In this document: positions 25,577 to 34,154 of the stretch, in pieces
Numbering within the stretch: position 1 is the first letter of the stretch
Layout: every line of letters begins with the position of its first letter
DNA from: Planctomycetota bacterium
Lineage (GTDB): Bacteria; Planctomycetota; UBA1135
NCBI GenBank assembly: GCA_002705055.1
Contig: PAHY01000023.1
Coordinates: 1-56,745 of the forward strand
Reading direction: 5' to 3'
DNA length: 56,745 nt
Notes under the pieces: generated by a model
What the model was told of the DNA's origin: nothing
Seen by the model: only the letters and a program-made list of their open reading frames with translations
Database searches by the model: none
Program-made: the position numbers and the translations under genes

Positions 25577-27103
25577 CTAGCGCGCGCCCAGCACCCGGGC
25601 GTAGCGGTAGTAGACCTCCAGGATCAGGGTGCAAATCGCGGTCGAGTACACCCGGCCGCCGTCCTCGCCCCACGGGCCCACCGGGTCCCAGGATCCGGTC
25701 AGGTTGTCGTTGCCCTGGTGCTGATTCGGCAGCACCGCGGTCTCGATCGCCTTCTTCCAGTTCTTCCAGTGGCTGCCACCCCACTGGTTCATCGCGAAGG
25801 TGGCGTAGTACCAGTAGTACATATCGCAGGTGCCGCCTTCCTCATCCCAGACCGGCGGGCAGGCAGCGATCAGATCGGCCTGCTTCTTGAGCAGCTCGTA
25901 GTTCTCGTGGTCCTTCCAGCGCCGCACCTGCTCGGTGTCGGTCAGGAACTCGCGGCACAGCAGCGAGACGGCGGTCAGCGCCTCCGAGCGCTCCGGCGGG
26001 AAGCGTTCGAGGTAGATCTTGACCCGCGATGGCCGTCCGCCCGGGCCGCCGCCATCGCCCATCGCGTAGCCGGTGCGGCCGGTCCCGCGATCGGTCATCG
26101 TGTTGAGGAACTTGAGCGCGCCACGGAAGGTGTCCTTTGGCACCTGGGCGCCGGCTTCGTCCGCGGTCTTCAGCGCGAAGACCATCCAGCCGGTGATCGA
26201 CGAGTCGTTGTCGCCGTTCGGGTCCAGCGAGTAGCGCCAGGCGTTGTACGGGTTCTGCGCGTTCAGAATCAGGCTGACCCCTTTCTGCAGCTCGCGCGCC
26301 CGGATCGGGCTGGGCACCATGTACTGCGCCTCGCCCACGGCCATCGTGGCGATGGCGTGGTTGTAGAGCGTCGAGTTGCCGACCTCCTCGCCGTACAGAC
26401 CGCTGCGCGGATCCTGCACCGACTTGAGCCAGGCAATGCCGTCGGCGACCTGCTGGCGATACTCGCCGTGCTGAGTGCTGTGGTTATTGCCCATGAAAGC
26501 CAGCAGCGCGAGGCCGGTCAGGCCGACGTCATTGCTGGGCGAGCCGGGGCCGGTGCTGGCCGGCTGGTCCGGGTACTTGTCCTGGTACATGAACTCGTCG
26601 GCGTCCCAGTAGCCGTCCGGGCTCTGGTGATCGCGCAGCCAGCGCAGACCGCCCTGGACCGCGGCTTCGGTCTTGCTGCCGCCGCCGCCACCGCCGCCGC
26701 GGTTGCCCATCGGCCCGCCGGGAGGGCCACCGATGCCGACCACATTCTGGCCGGTGGTGAACTCGGTGAAGGGCGCGTCGATCGGATTGTCATTCGGGTC
26801 GGCCGGCAGCTCGGTGGGGTCGTCGCTCGGCGTCACTTCCGTCGGAACCAGGTCGACCTCGGTCGGCGTGGGTTCGACGACATCAGGAGGCTTCGGCGGC
26901 TCAGGCGGGTCGACCACGTCCGGCGGCGGCGGCGCGGGGGCCATGACGATCACCGGCGTTTCGGTTTCCTCCTTCTGGAAGAGCAGGAAGCCCGCGATGA
27001 CCAGCGCGACGCCTGCGTGCAGAACCATCGAAGCGATGAGATACGGAGCGCGGCGCAGCTGCTCGGCGAGGACTTCGTTGAAGTCATGCGAGGGATGTTC
27101 CAT
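25577..27103 (-). CDS. TonB-like anchor fused to squalene-cyclase/prenyltransferase-type toroid, copy 2
   Basis: 508 aa. A cytoplasmic stub (FNEVLAEQLRRAPYL) leads to one transmembrane helix (about 23-42, IASMVLHAGVALVIAGFLLF), then a Pro-rich TonB/TolA-like linker (PPPPDVVDPPEPPKPP, about 57-110) and a Gly-rich hinge. From about 145 to the end is an alpha-toroid with repeats such as GGLRWLRDHQSPDGYWDADEF, GLTGLALLAFMG and YNAWRYSLDPNGDNDSSITGWMVFALK, typical of prenyltransferase/squalene-oxidase repeat proteins. The catalytic DXDD of true squalene-hopene cyclases is not evident, so a binding or scaffold role is likelier. It is closely paralogous to the gene just upstream, with near-identical C-termini. 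Confidence 0.8.
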   Translation of the reverse strand: MEHPSHDFNEVLAEQLRRAPYLIASMVLHAGVALVIAGFLLFQKEETETPVIVMAPAPPPPDVVDPPEPPKPPDVVEPTPTEVDLVPTEVTPSDDPTELPADPNDNPIDAPFTEFTTGQNVVGIGGPPGGPMGNRGGGGGGGSKTEAAVQGGLRWLRDHQSPDGYWDADEFMYQDKYPDQPASTGPGSPSNDVGLTGLALLAFMGNNHSTQHGEYRQQVADGIAWLKSVQDPRSGLYGEEVGNSTLYNHAIATMAVGEAQYMVPSPIRARELQKGVSLILNAQNPYNAWRYSLDPNGDNDSSITGWMVFALKTADEAGAQVPKDTFRGALKFLNTMTDRGTGRTGYAMGDGGGPGGRPSRVKIYLERFPPERSEALTAVSLLCREFLTDTEQVRRWKDHENYELLKKQADLIAACPPVWDEEGGTCDMYYWYYATFAMNQWGGSHWKNWKKAIETAVLPNQHQGNDNLTGSWDPVGPWGEDGGRVYSTAICTLILEVYYRYARVLGAR

Positions 27104-27230
27104 GCAGGGCCAACGCGGGCACGTCGCATGCGGTGCGGCAGGGTTCCGCGAGTTTCTGCCGCCGCGAGGTCGAATTGCGTCGAACCGTCGCGCGGGTGGA
27201 GGCGTTCGCGCGATGGCCGCCGGAAAAGCG

Positions 27231-27263
27231 AGAAGGCCGATGCTGCTTGCAGCACCGGCCTTC
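27231..27263 (-). terminator. Terminator between the two toroid genes
   Basis: On the minus strand a long stem (outer arms GAAGGCC at 27263-27257 and GGCCTTC at 27238-27232, continuing inward) is followed by a T-rich ttctcgctttt tract. It would separate or reduce read-through into the second copy. Confidence 0.7.
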
Positions 27264-27285
27264 TGTTGGAGACGCGTCGTCTGGT

Positions 27286-28854
27286 TTAACGAGCGCCGAG
27301 CACCTGAGCGTAGCGGTAGTAGACCTCGAGGATCAGCGCGCAGATCGCCGTCGAGTAGACGCGACCGCCGTCTTCACCCCAGGGGCCGACCGGGTCCCAG
27401 GAGCCCTTGAAGTTGCCCTTGTCCTGACGCTGGTTCGGCAGCAGAGCTTTCTCGATGGCCTTCTTCCAGGCCTTCCACTCGTTGCCGCCCCACTGGTTCA
27501 TGGCGAAGGTGCCGTAGTACCAGTAGTACATATCGCAGGTGCCGCCCTCTTCATCCCAAACCGGGAGCTTGTTGGCGATCAGCTTGGCCTGCTTGTCGAG
27601 GATCTCGAAGTCTTCGTGATCCTTCCAGCGCTTGACCTGATCGGTGTCGGTCATGAAGATCCGGCACAGCAGAGCCACCGCGGTGAGGGCTTCGGACTCT
27701 TCCGGGGGGAAGCGTTCGATGTAAGCCTTGATTCGCGACGGACGACCGCCGGGGCCACCACCATCGCCGAAGGCATAGCCGGTACGGCCGGTGCCCTTGT
27801 CGGTCATGGTGTCGAACCACTCCTTGGCGCCGCGGTAGACCTCCTTACCGACCGGGAAGCCACCGTCTTCGGCGGTCTTCAGTGCGAAGACCATCCAGCC
27901 AGTGATCGACGAGTCGTTGTCACCGTCCGGCTCGAGCGAGTAGCGCCAGGCGTTGTAGGGGTTCTGCGCGTTCAGGATCAGCGAGGCTGCCTTGTTGACG
28001 TTGCGCTTGAGCAGCGGCGACTTCGAGAAGTAGTACGCCTCGCCCATCGCCATCGAGGCGATCGAGTGGTTGTACAGGGTGGCGTTGCCGACCTCTTCGC
28101 CGAACAGGCCGTTCGACATGTCCTGCACCGACTTCAGCCAGTTGATGCCGTCCGAGACCTGCTTGCGGAACTCACCCTTGTTGGTGGTGTGGCCGTTGCC
28201 CAGGAAAGCGAGCAGAGCCAGACCGGTGACGCCCACGTCGCAGGACGCGCTGCCCGGGCCGTCCGAAGGCGGCAGATCCGGGTACTTGTCCTGGTACATG
28301 AACTCGTCACAGTCCCAGAAGCCGTCCGGCGACTGGTGGTCGCGCAGCCACTTCAGCGCGTCGAGCACTGCGGCCTCGGTGGGGGAGCCACCCTTGCCGC
28401 CGCCACGACCGCCCCGGCCGCCGTACTTGCCACCGGCGCCACCGCCCAGACCGACCGCGTTGTTCCACGCGTCCGAGTCGAAGGCTGCGTCCGAGGTGAA
28501 GTCCGGGTCGCCGGTTTCTTCGAGGGACTCCTGCTCGACGACTTCCTCGAGCTCGGATTCCTGGATGACGGGCTCTTCAATGACCTCTTCCACCACCTCT
28601 TCCGGCGGCGGCGGCTCTTCTTCCTCGACCTCAGGCGGCGGCGGGGCCGGCTGCATGACGAGGGTCGGAGTTTCCGTCTCTTCGTTCTTGAGCAGCATGA
28701 TGCCCGTGATGATCAGGCCGATGATGCCGTGAAGCACCACCGAGGCGATCAGATACGGAGCCTTCTGAAGCTGCTCGGCGAGAACGTCGTTGAAGGAGGT
28801 TTCCTCCTCCCAACGGCGGTAAGTCTCGAATTCGAGGGGTTCGTGGTCGGACAT
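27286..28854 (-). CDS. TonB-like anchor fused to squalene-cyclase/prenyltransferase-type toroid, copy 1
   Basis: 522 aa from ATG 28854; the frame is open to a GTG at 28875. Same plan as its neighbour: SFNDVLAEQLQKAPYL, one TM helix (IASVVLHGIIGLIITGIMLL), a linker unusually rich in Glu and Pro (PPPPEVEEEEPPPPEE), a Gly-rich hinge ([15 protein letters not shown]), then the toroid with LKWLRDHQSPDGFWDCDEF and YNAWRYSLEPDGDNDSSITGWMVFALK. It is predicted to be an inner-membrane protein with a large periplasmic toroid. A TTCAAT 10 nt before the ATG may be a -10. It follows the surA-like gene on the same strand. Confidence 0.8.
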   Translation of the reverse strand: MSDHEPLEFETYRRWEEETSFNDVLAEQLQKAPYLIASVVLHGIIGLIITGIMLLKNEETETPTLVMQPAPPPPEVEEEEPPPPEEVVEEVIEEPVIQESELEEVVEQESLEETGDPDFTSDAAFDSDAWNNAVGLGGGAGGKYGGRGGRGGGKGGSPTEAAVLDALKWLRDHQSPDGFWDCDEFMYQDKYPDLPPSDGPGSASCDVGVTGLALLAFLGNGHTTNKGEFRKQVSDGINWLKSVQDMSNGLFGEEVGNATLYNHSIASMAMGEAYYFSKSPLLKRNVNKAASLILNAQNPYNAWRYSLEPDGDNDSSITGWMVFALKTAEDGGFPVGKEVYRGAKEWFDTMTDKGTGRTGYAFGDGGGPGGRPSRIKAYIERFPPEESEALTAVALLCRIFMTDTDQVKRWKDHEDFEILDKQAKLIANKLPVWDEEGGTCDMYYWYYGTFAMNQWGGNEWKAWKKAIEKALLPNQRQDKGNFKGSWDPVGPWGEDGGRVYSTAICALILEVYYRYAQVLGAR

Positions 28855-28911
28855 GGCTACAGCCATTGAACGCACCGGGACCCGGCGCGGTTCAAACGGG
28901 GGGAAAAGATT

Positions 28912-29979
28912 CTACAGCTCTTCCTCGGACGCGGTGCGCAGGTTGTACACGTCGTCCAGAACGGCGGAGAGCTCGGGGATCGTCCAGACATAGCAGCGCT
29001 GCTTCTGCCGGTTCAGCGCTTCGTCGAGAGCTTTCAGGCGCTTCTGCTCCAGGAGCTTGTTTTCGATCAGTCGATGCGCCTCGCCGATCGTAAGCTGCTT
29101 CTCTGGCTGGACTTGGTGCGCTTGGACGGCGACCAGGTAGGCCGATTTCCGTACGATTTCGGAAATCTGGCCGGGCTCGGCGGTGGCGAGGAACTCCTTG
29201 AAGCTGCTGACCTGGCCCTCGTTCTGGGGGTCGACCATGCCGGTCAGGTTCTGCTTGCTCTTGCCGAAGGCCGAGTGCTTCTCGCAGGCGCGGGCGAAGG
29301 CCAGCGCATCCGTGGCCGAGGCGGCCCGGGCGTCCTCGATGATCTTGCGGGCGGCGTCCTCGTCGTCGCCGATCCGGACCATGAGGATCCGGGTGTTGAC
29401 CAGGCGTGGGGTCCGGAACTCGCCGTTCTGGCTCTCGTAGTACTCCTGAATCTCGGCCGGCGCGACCGTGATGAAGCTGCGGTAGTTCGAGCCGCCCAGC
29501 TCGGGGGCGATTCCGAGCTCGGCCTGCTGGAAGTAGGTCGCCACGATGGTCTGGCGAATGGTCCGGCGCTCCACCGCGATATTGCGGCCAAATGAGGCCA
29601 AATGGCGCTCATACGAGGCCAGCGAGCCAAACTCGCGGATCTTGCGCTCGATCTCGTCGGCGACGATCTGATCGACGATGGCCTCGTCCAGGCCGGCCTG
29701 GCGGAAGCCCTCGGCGAACAGCATGTCGGTGATCATGTTGCGCGCGACGTGCCAGCCCAGGCCCGGGGTTTCCGGCGAGATGCCGCGATCCTGGGCGAAT
29801 CGGACCATCTCGATCTCGACCTCGCGGCGGGTCAGAGTCTGGTCGTTGACGATCGCGAACAGCTGATCGGTGACCAGGAACTGGTCGGCGGCCGAAGCCG
29901 GGTCTTGGGCGGGGGCAGCGGGCGCGGCCGCGGCCAGAGCAAGCAGGGTGGTTGCGAACAGCATCAGGACGATGCGCAC
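28912..29979 (-). CDS. SurA/PpiC-like periplasmic chaperone (parvulin-type)
   Basis: 355 aa from GTG 29979; the frame is open to 30060 inside mfd, but residues from the GTG form a clean signal peptide (IVLMLFATTLLALAAAAPAAPAQ). The N-terminal SurA-like part has QLFAIVNDQTLTRREVEIEM and a long helical region. The following domain, PRLVNTRILMVRIGDDEDAARKIIEDARA and SFKEFLATAEPGQISEIVRKSAYLVAVQAHQV, has parvulin (PpiC) features. It is expected to help outer-membrane protein folding. It ends SEEEL, resembling the acidic tails of the 12-17 kb family. It starts 10 nt after the mfd stop. Confidence 0.82.
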   Translation of the reverse strand: MRIVLMLFATTLLALAAAAPAAPAQDPASAADQFLVTDQLFAIVNDQTLTRREVEIEMVRFAQDRGISPETPGLGWHVARNMITDMLFAEGFRQAGLDEAIVDQIVADEIERKIREFGSLASYERHLASFGRNIAVERRTIRQTIVATYFQQAELGIAPELGGSNYRSFITVAPAEIQEYYESQNGEFRTPRLVNTRILMVRIGDDEDAARKIIEDARAASATDALAFARACEKHSAFGKSKQNLTGMVDPQNEGQVSSFKEFLATAEPGQISEIVRKSAYLVAVQAHQVQPEKQLTIGEAHRLIENKLLEQKRLKALDEALNRQKQRCYVWTIPELSAVLDDVYNLRTASEEEL

Positions 29980-29989
29980 CGGCGAGCAG

Positions 29990-32900
29990 CTAGCTGCGCC
30001 GGGGGCGAGCCGCCGATTGTCCCCGCTGCCGGGGCAGACGGCAAGCCACCGCCGACTCATACAGGTAGTCGAGGGCTTGTTCGGGGCTGCAGTCGGGCTG
30101 CGGCAGCATCCAATGGGCGCGTCGCGGGGTGATTACCCGCAGATCCACGCCGTCGAGGCTCTTCAGCGCCTTCTCCAGGGTCTTGAGATCGCGCAGCTTC
30201 AGCAGCAGGTGGTCGCCGACCCGCTGGACGCCGGCCAGGCCGAGCGCGCCAAGCCGGTACTTCAGGTAGAAGAGCTGAGCGAGGCGGCGGACCCCGTCAT
30301 CCGGGGGGCCGAACCGGTCGCGGACCCCGACCAGCGCGGCCTCGAGCTGCTTGGGATCGCGGACGCGGTCGAACTCACGCAGGACGGCGAGCCGGGCCTC
30401 TTCATCCGGGACGTACTCGGCGGAGAGCGCCGCGGGCACAGCCAGCGAGACATCGGCCACCGGCTCGATGCCTTCGTCGCGGGCAGCGGCGACCTCGCCT
30501 TCGCGCTTCAGCCGCGTGACCGCGTGGTGGAGCAGGCGGCGGTAGGTCTCGTAGCCGACCGCGTGGATGTGACCGGACTGCTCCGATCCCAGCAGGTTGC
30601 CGGCGCCGCGGATCTCGAGGTCGCGCATCGCGATCTGGAAGCCGGCGCCGAGGTAGCGCAGCTCTTCCACCGCCTTCAGGCGTCGGCGCGCATCCTGCGG
30701 CAGCGACTGGCCGCGCGGAATCAGCAGCGTGCAGTAACCGCGCTTGTCGGCGCGCCCCACCCGCCCGCGCAGCTGGTGCAAATCGGCCAGCCCGTAGCGA
30801 TGCGCGTCATCAATGAAGATGGTGTTCGCGTTCGGGATGTCGAGGCCGGCTTCGATGATCGTGGTCGAGACCAGGATGTCGGCCTCGCCGCGGACGAAGG
30901 CGAGCATGGCCTTTTCCAGTTCGCGCGGCTCCATCTGACCGTGACCAGTCACGATCTTGGCCTGCGGCACCATGTCCTGAAGCTTCGCCTTCACCACCTC
31001 CAGGGACTTGATGCGGTTGTGGACGAAGAAGGCCTGGCCGCCGCGGGCCAGTTCGCGCTGCAGGCTGTCGGCGATGAAGCTGCGCTCATCGGCGTAGCGC
31101 AGCTCGGTGTGCACTTCCTGGCGACCGGCGGGCGCGGTGGACAGCGTGGTGATGTCGCGCAGCCCGGCCATCGCCATGTGCAGGGTGCGGGGCACCGGGG
31201 TCGCCGACAGCGACAGCACGTCGACCAGCGCGCGCTTCTTCTTCAGCTCTTCCTTGTGGCGCACGCCAAAGCGCTGCTCCTCGTCGATGATGACGAGGCC
31301 CAGCTCGGCAAACTGCACATCGCGCGACAGCAGCCGATGCGTGCCGACCACCATGTCGACGCTGCCCTGAGCGAGCCCCTCGAGGATCTTGCGGCGATCG
31401 GCCGGGCGGGTCAGGCGCGACAGCTGTTCGATGCGCACCGGCCAGTCGGCGAAGCGCTGGCGCAGGGAACGCGCGTGCTGTTCGCACAGCACGGTGGTCG
31501 GCACCAGCATGGCGACCTGGGTGTTGGCGTCCATCGCGCGGAAGGCGGCGCGGGCCGCGAGCTCAGTCTTGCCATAGCCGACGTCCCCGCACAGCAGTCG
31601 GTCCATCGCGCGCGGAATCGACAGATCGGCATGGATCTCGCGGGTGCCCTGCGCCTGATCCGGCGTGTCCTCCCAGGGGAAGGCGGCTTCGAAGGCGCGC
31701 TGCGATTCGGCGGGCTCGGGGAGGGCGCGCCCTGGCATGGCCGCACGCTTGGCCTGGACCTCAAGCATCTCGGCGGCCAGATCTTCGACCGCCTCGGCGA
31801 CCTTGCGGCGGCGGCGCTCGAAGGAGCCCGAGCCCATCTTGTCGAGCTGCGGCGCCTCGCCGCCGGCGCCGATGTAGCGCTCCACCAGGTCAACGCGCGA
31901 GACCGGGACGCGCAGCATCGCGCCGCCGTCGAACTCGAGCAGCAGCAGATCCTGGCCCCCTTCCTTTTCTGCCGACTCGATGCCGCGGAACTCGGCCAGC
32001 CCGTGCACCGCGTGCACGACCAGGTCGCCGGGGCGCAGGCTGGTGACGCTCTCGACGGCCTCGCTGGCATGATCGCGCTTGTGTCGCGACTTCGGGCGGT
32101 GCGCGCCGTGCCCCGGCACGAACTCGCGATGGTGGATCACGGTGACGCGCGCCTCCGGAATGCGGAAGCCCCGTTCCAGCCCGGCCTTCTGCAGCTGCAG
32201 GCGGCCCTCCGGATGTCCGGCGTCGCCCAGAATCTGGTTGAGCCGGTCGGCCTCCGCCTGGGTCGCGCACATCACGTAAGCGTGCTCGCCGTCCGCCGCG
32301 CGCTCGGCCAGGATGCCGGCGCCGTCAACCACGCCGCGGCAGTATTCCTCGACCGACATGGTGGTGAGCGAACCATCACGGCCGGGCAGCGCGGCGAGCT
32401 GCAGCACCGGGTGGACGCGCAGGTGCTGGTCGACGCGGTTGAGCGCGTTAACGGCCTCGGGCCCCAGGAAGCGCAGGCGTTCCCTGGCTTCGTCGTGGCT
32501 GCTCGGTTCCCAGATCAGGATGCGGGTCTTGGCAGGGAAGCGCTCGAGCGGCAGGGTGTCGTCGGCCCCGCCCACCGGGGCAAGATCGTGCGCCAGCGGC
32601 ACGCGCACGGTGCGCAGTACATGGCGGGTGCGCTGACTTCCCAAGTCGAAGACGCGGATGCTCTCCAGTTCGTCGTCGAAGAACTCGAGGCGCAGCGGTT
32701 CGCCCATCGCGGGCGCAAACAGGTCGAGGATGTCGCCGCGTCGGGCGAACTCGCCACTCTCCTGGATGGCCGGGACGCGCTCGAAGCCGGCGCTGACCAG
32801 CTGGGTCATCAGCGCGTCCGGGTCGAGCTGCATGCCTTGCTCGAGGTGGATTTCGGCTTGCGCGTCGGCCTCGGCGGGCACCGGCTGAATCAGCGCGTGC

Positions 32901-33283
32901 AACGGGGCGACCAGCGTGCCGGTGAAGCCGGGCCGCGTGACCAGATCCATGGCGTGAAAGCGCTCACGCAGCACTTCCGGCTCTGCGCCCAGTCGCGACT
33001 CGCGGGCCGGGAGCATCGCGGCGCCGCAGCCGAAGGCCGCGAGGTCATCGAGCGCCAGTTCGGCCGAAGGGCCGTCAGGAAGAATGATGAGGTGGGGGGC
33101 TTCGGCTTCGGCGGCGAAGGCGGCGCTGAGGCAGGCCTTGGCCGAACCCCAGAGGCCGCCCCAGTGGAGCGCTGCCTGATCGGCCTGGGCCCAGGCTTTG
33201 CGCAGGTCCGCGAAGGAGGGCGTCGCGCGCAGCCGGTCGACCGGGCTGGCGTCGGCGCCGAGCTTGGTCTTGCGCCGGCTCAC
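29990..33283 (-). CDS. mfd: Transcription-repair coupling factor
   Basis: 1097 aa from GTG 33283, overlapping the rnc stop as GTGA. The N-terminal UvrB-like region contains the EGE... type domain 1A/2, followed by the RNAP-interacting CarD-like domain (LRPGDLVVHAVHGLAEFRGIE). The translocase has Walker A GDVGYGKTELAARAAF, DEEQRFGVRHKEELK, and SATPVPRTLHMAMAGLRD. Later motifs include ILVSTTIIEAGLDIPNANTIF and HQLRGRVGRADKRGYC. It removes stalled RNA polymerase and recruits UvrA. It is co-transcribed with rnc and followed by the SurA-like gene. Confidence 0.96.
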   Translation of the reverse strand: MSRRKTKLGADASPVDRLRATPSFADLRKAWAQADQAALHWGGLWGSAKACLSAAFAAEAEAPHLIILPDGPSAELALDDLAAFGCGAAMLPARESRLGAEPEVLRERFHAMDLVTRPGFTGTLVAPLHALIQPVPAEADAQAEIHLEQGMQLDPDALMTQLVSAGFERVPAIQESGEFARRGDILDLFAPAMGEPLRLEFFDDELESIRVFDLGSQRTRHVLRTVRVPLAHDLAPVGGADDTLPLERFPAKTRILIWEPSSHDEARERLRFLGPEAVNALNRVDQHLRVHPVLQLAALPGRDGSLTTMSVEEYCRGVVDGAGILAERAADGEHAYVMCATQAEADRLNQILGDAGHPEGRLQLQKAGLERGFRIPEARVTVIHHREFVPGHGAHRPKSRHKRDHASEAVESVTSLRPGDLVVHAVHGLAEFRGIESAEKEGGQDLLLLEFDGGAMLRVPVSRVDLVERYIGAGGEAPQLDKMGSGSFERRRRKVAEAVEDLAAEMLEVQAKRAAMPGRALPEPAESQRAFEAAFPWEDTPDQAQGTREIHADLSIPRAMDRLLCGDVGYGKTELAARAAFRAMDANTQVAMLVPTTVLCEQHARSLRQRFADWPVRIEQLSRLTRPADRRKILEGLAQGSVDMVVGTHRLLSRDVQFAELGLVIIDEEQRFGVRHKEELKKKRALVDVLSLSATPVPRTLHMAMAGLRDITTLSTAPAGRQEVHTELRYADERSFIADSLQRELARGGQAFFVHNRIKSLEVVKAKLQDMVPQAKIVTGHGQMEPRELEKAMLAFVRGEADILVSTTIIEAGLDIPNANTIFIDDAHRYGLADLHQLRGRVGRADKRGYCTLLIPRGQSLPQDARRRLKAVEELRYLGAGFQIAMRDLEIRGAGNLLGSEQSGHIHAVGYETYRRLLHHAVTRLKREGEVAAARDEGIEPVADVSLAVPAALSAEYVPDEEARLAVLREFDRVRDPKQLEAALVGVRDRFGPPDDGVRRLAQLFYLKYRLGALGLAGVQRVGDHLLLKLRDLKTLEKALKSLDGVDLRVITPRRAHWMLPQPDCSPEQALDYLYESAVACRLPRQRGQSAARPRRS

Positions 33284-33981
33284 GAGTCTTCCTCCTCGCT
33301 GTTCGGAGGATCGAGCTCGCGCAGCGCTTCGGCTGCCGCGCGGCGTTCGGCCTCGCGCTTGGAGCTGCCCCAGCAGCCCGGATAACGGCGGCCCGCTAGC
33401 TCGACCTCGACGCGGAAGGAATGGGTGGCCGGATGCTCGAACTCGTCGGTCAGCTGGTAACTCGGCAGGCCCAGGCCTTCCGCCTGCGCCAGATTCTGCA
33501 GCGCGTGCTTGGGGCTGAGCGCCGGCTCTTCCTCGATGCCGGCGAGTTCAGGGGCGAACCACTCCTGCACGCAGGCGCGGCAACGGGCAAAGGCCTCGGC
33601 GGGAGGGGCGTCCAACCAGATCGCGCCGAGCAGAGCTTCGAGGGCATTGCCCAGCAGCGAGCGCGGCATGCTGCCGCGATTCTCCAGGCTGCCGCCGGTG
33701 CGGACATGGGCATCCAGCTTCATCCGCGCGGCCACCCGCTCGACGGTCGCGCGGGCCACGAGGCGTGCCTTGCGCTCGGTCAGCAGACCCTCGCGGGCCT
33801 TCGGAAAGCGCACGAATAGCTCCTCCGCGACGACGAGGTTCAATACCGCGTCGCCGAGGAACTCGAGCCGCTCGTTGTGCGCCTCGCCGGTCGAGGCGTG
33901 GGTCAGGGCCTCGCGCAACAGCGCGGGATCTCGAAAGCTGTGGCCCAACTGCGACTCCAGCGGGGAATCCGCCGAGGTCAT
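33280..33981 (-). CDS. rnc: Ribonuclease III
   Basis: 233 aa. The signature NERLEFLGDAVLNLVV (residues 36-51) holds the catalytic Glu/Asp residues. The second conserved block is NALEALLGAIWLD, and the C-terminal dsRNA-binding domain includes ATHSFRVEVELAGRRYPGCWGSSKREAERRAAAEAL. It ends in an acidic EEEDS tail. It processes rRNA precursors and dsRNA. It is first of the run rnc-mfd-surA-like. A TAGAAT -10 is 7 nt before the ATG. Confidence 0.96.
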   Translation of the reverse strand: MTSADSPLESQLGHSFRDPALLREALTHASTGEAHNERLEFLGDAVLNLVVAEELFVRFPKAREGLLTERKARLVARATVERVAARMKLDAHVRTGGSLENRGSMPRSLLGNALEALLGAIWLDAPPAEAFARCRACVQEWFAPELAGIEEEPALSPKHALQNLAQAEGLGLPSYQLTDEFEHPATHSFRVEVELAGRRYPGCWGSSKREAERRAAAEALRELDPPNSEEEDS

Positions 33982-33988
33982 GGCTGGG

Positions 33989-33994
33989 ATTCTA
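33989..33994 (-). promoter_or_regulatory. -10 element TAGAAT of rnc
   Basis: On the minus strand TAGAAT is 7 nt before ATG 33981, a near-leaderless arrangement like those of the BI-1 and asparaginase genes. Confidence 0.5.
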
Positions 33995-34035
33995 GGCCGA
34001 TTCCCTCCGGCTTCGACCGCGCAGAGGCGGCATCT

Positions 34036-34064
34036 TTGCCGTCTCGCCCGGTTTCTCGCACAAT
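34036..34064 (+). promoter_or_regulatory. Promoter of fabI
   Basis: TTGCCG (34036-34041), 17 bp, CACAAT (34059-34064). It leaves a Pro-codon-like C-rich leader of about 85 nt before ATG 34155. The -35 hexamer is identical to that of rpsT. Confidence 0.5.
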
Positions 34065-34154
34065 GGGGGGCTCGCCGGCTGCTCCCACCCGCTCGGAGCC
34101 CGGTCCCCCCGCCGTTTCGCCGGTCCCCCCCGCACCCCAGCTGGCCCCCGCATC

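Noticed and set aside
25577..28854. Functional squalene-hopene cyclases
   Set aside because: The DXDD acid motif and family length are not evident and the TonB-like anchor is atypical, so only the toroid fold is claimed.
29870..33385. 1171-codon plus-strand frame opposite mfd
   Set aside because: It mirrors mfd codons and continues past gene boundaries without any family motif.
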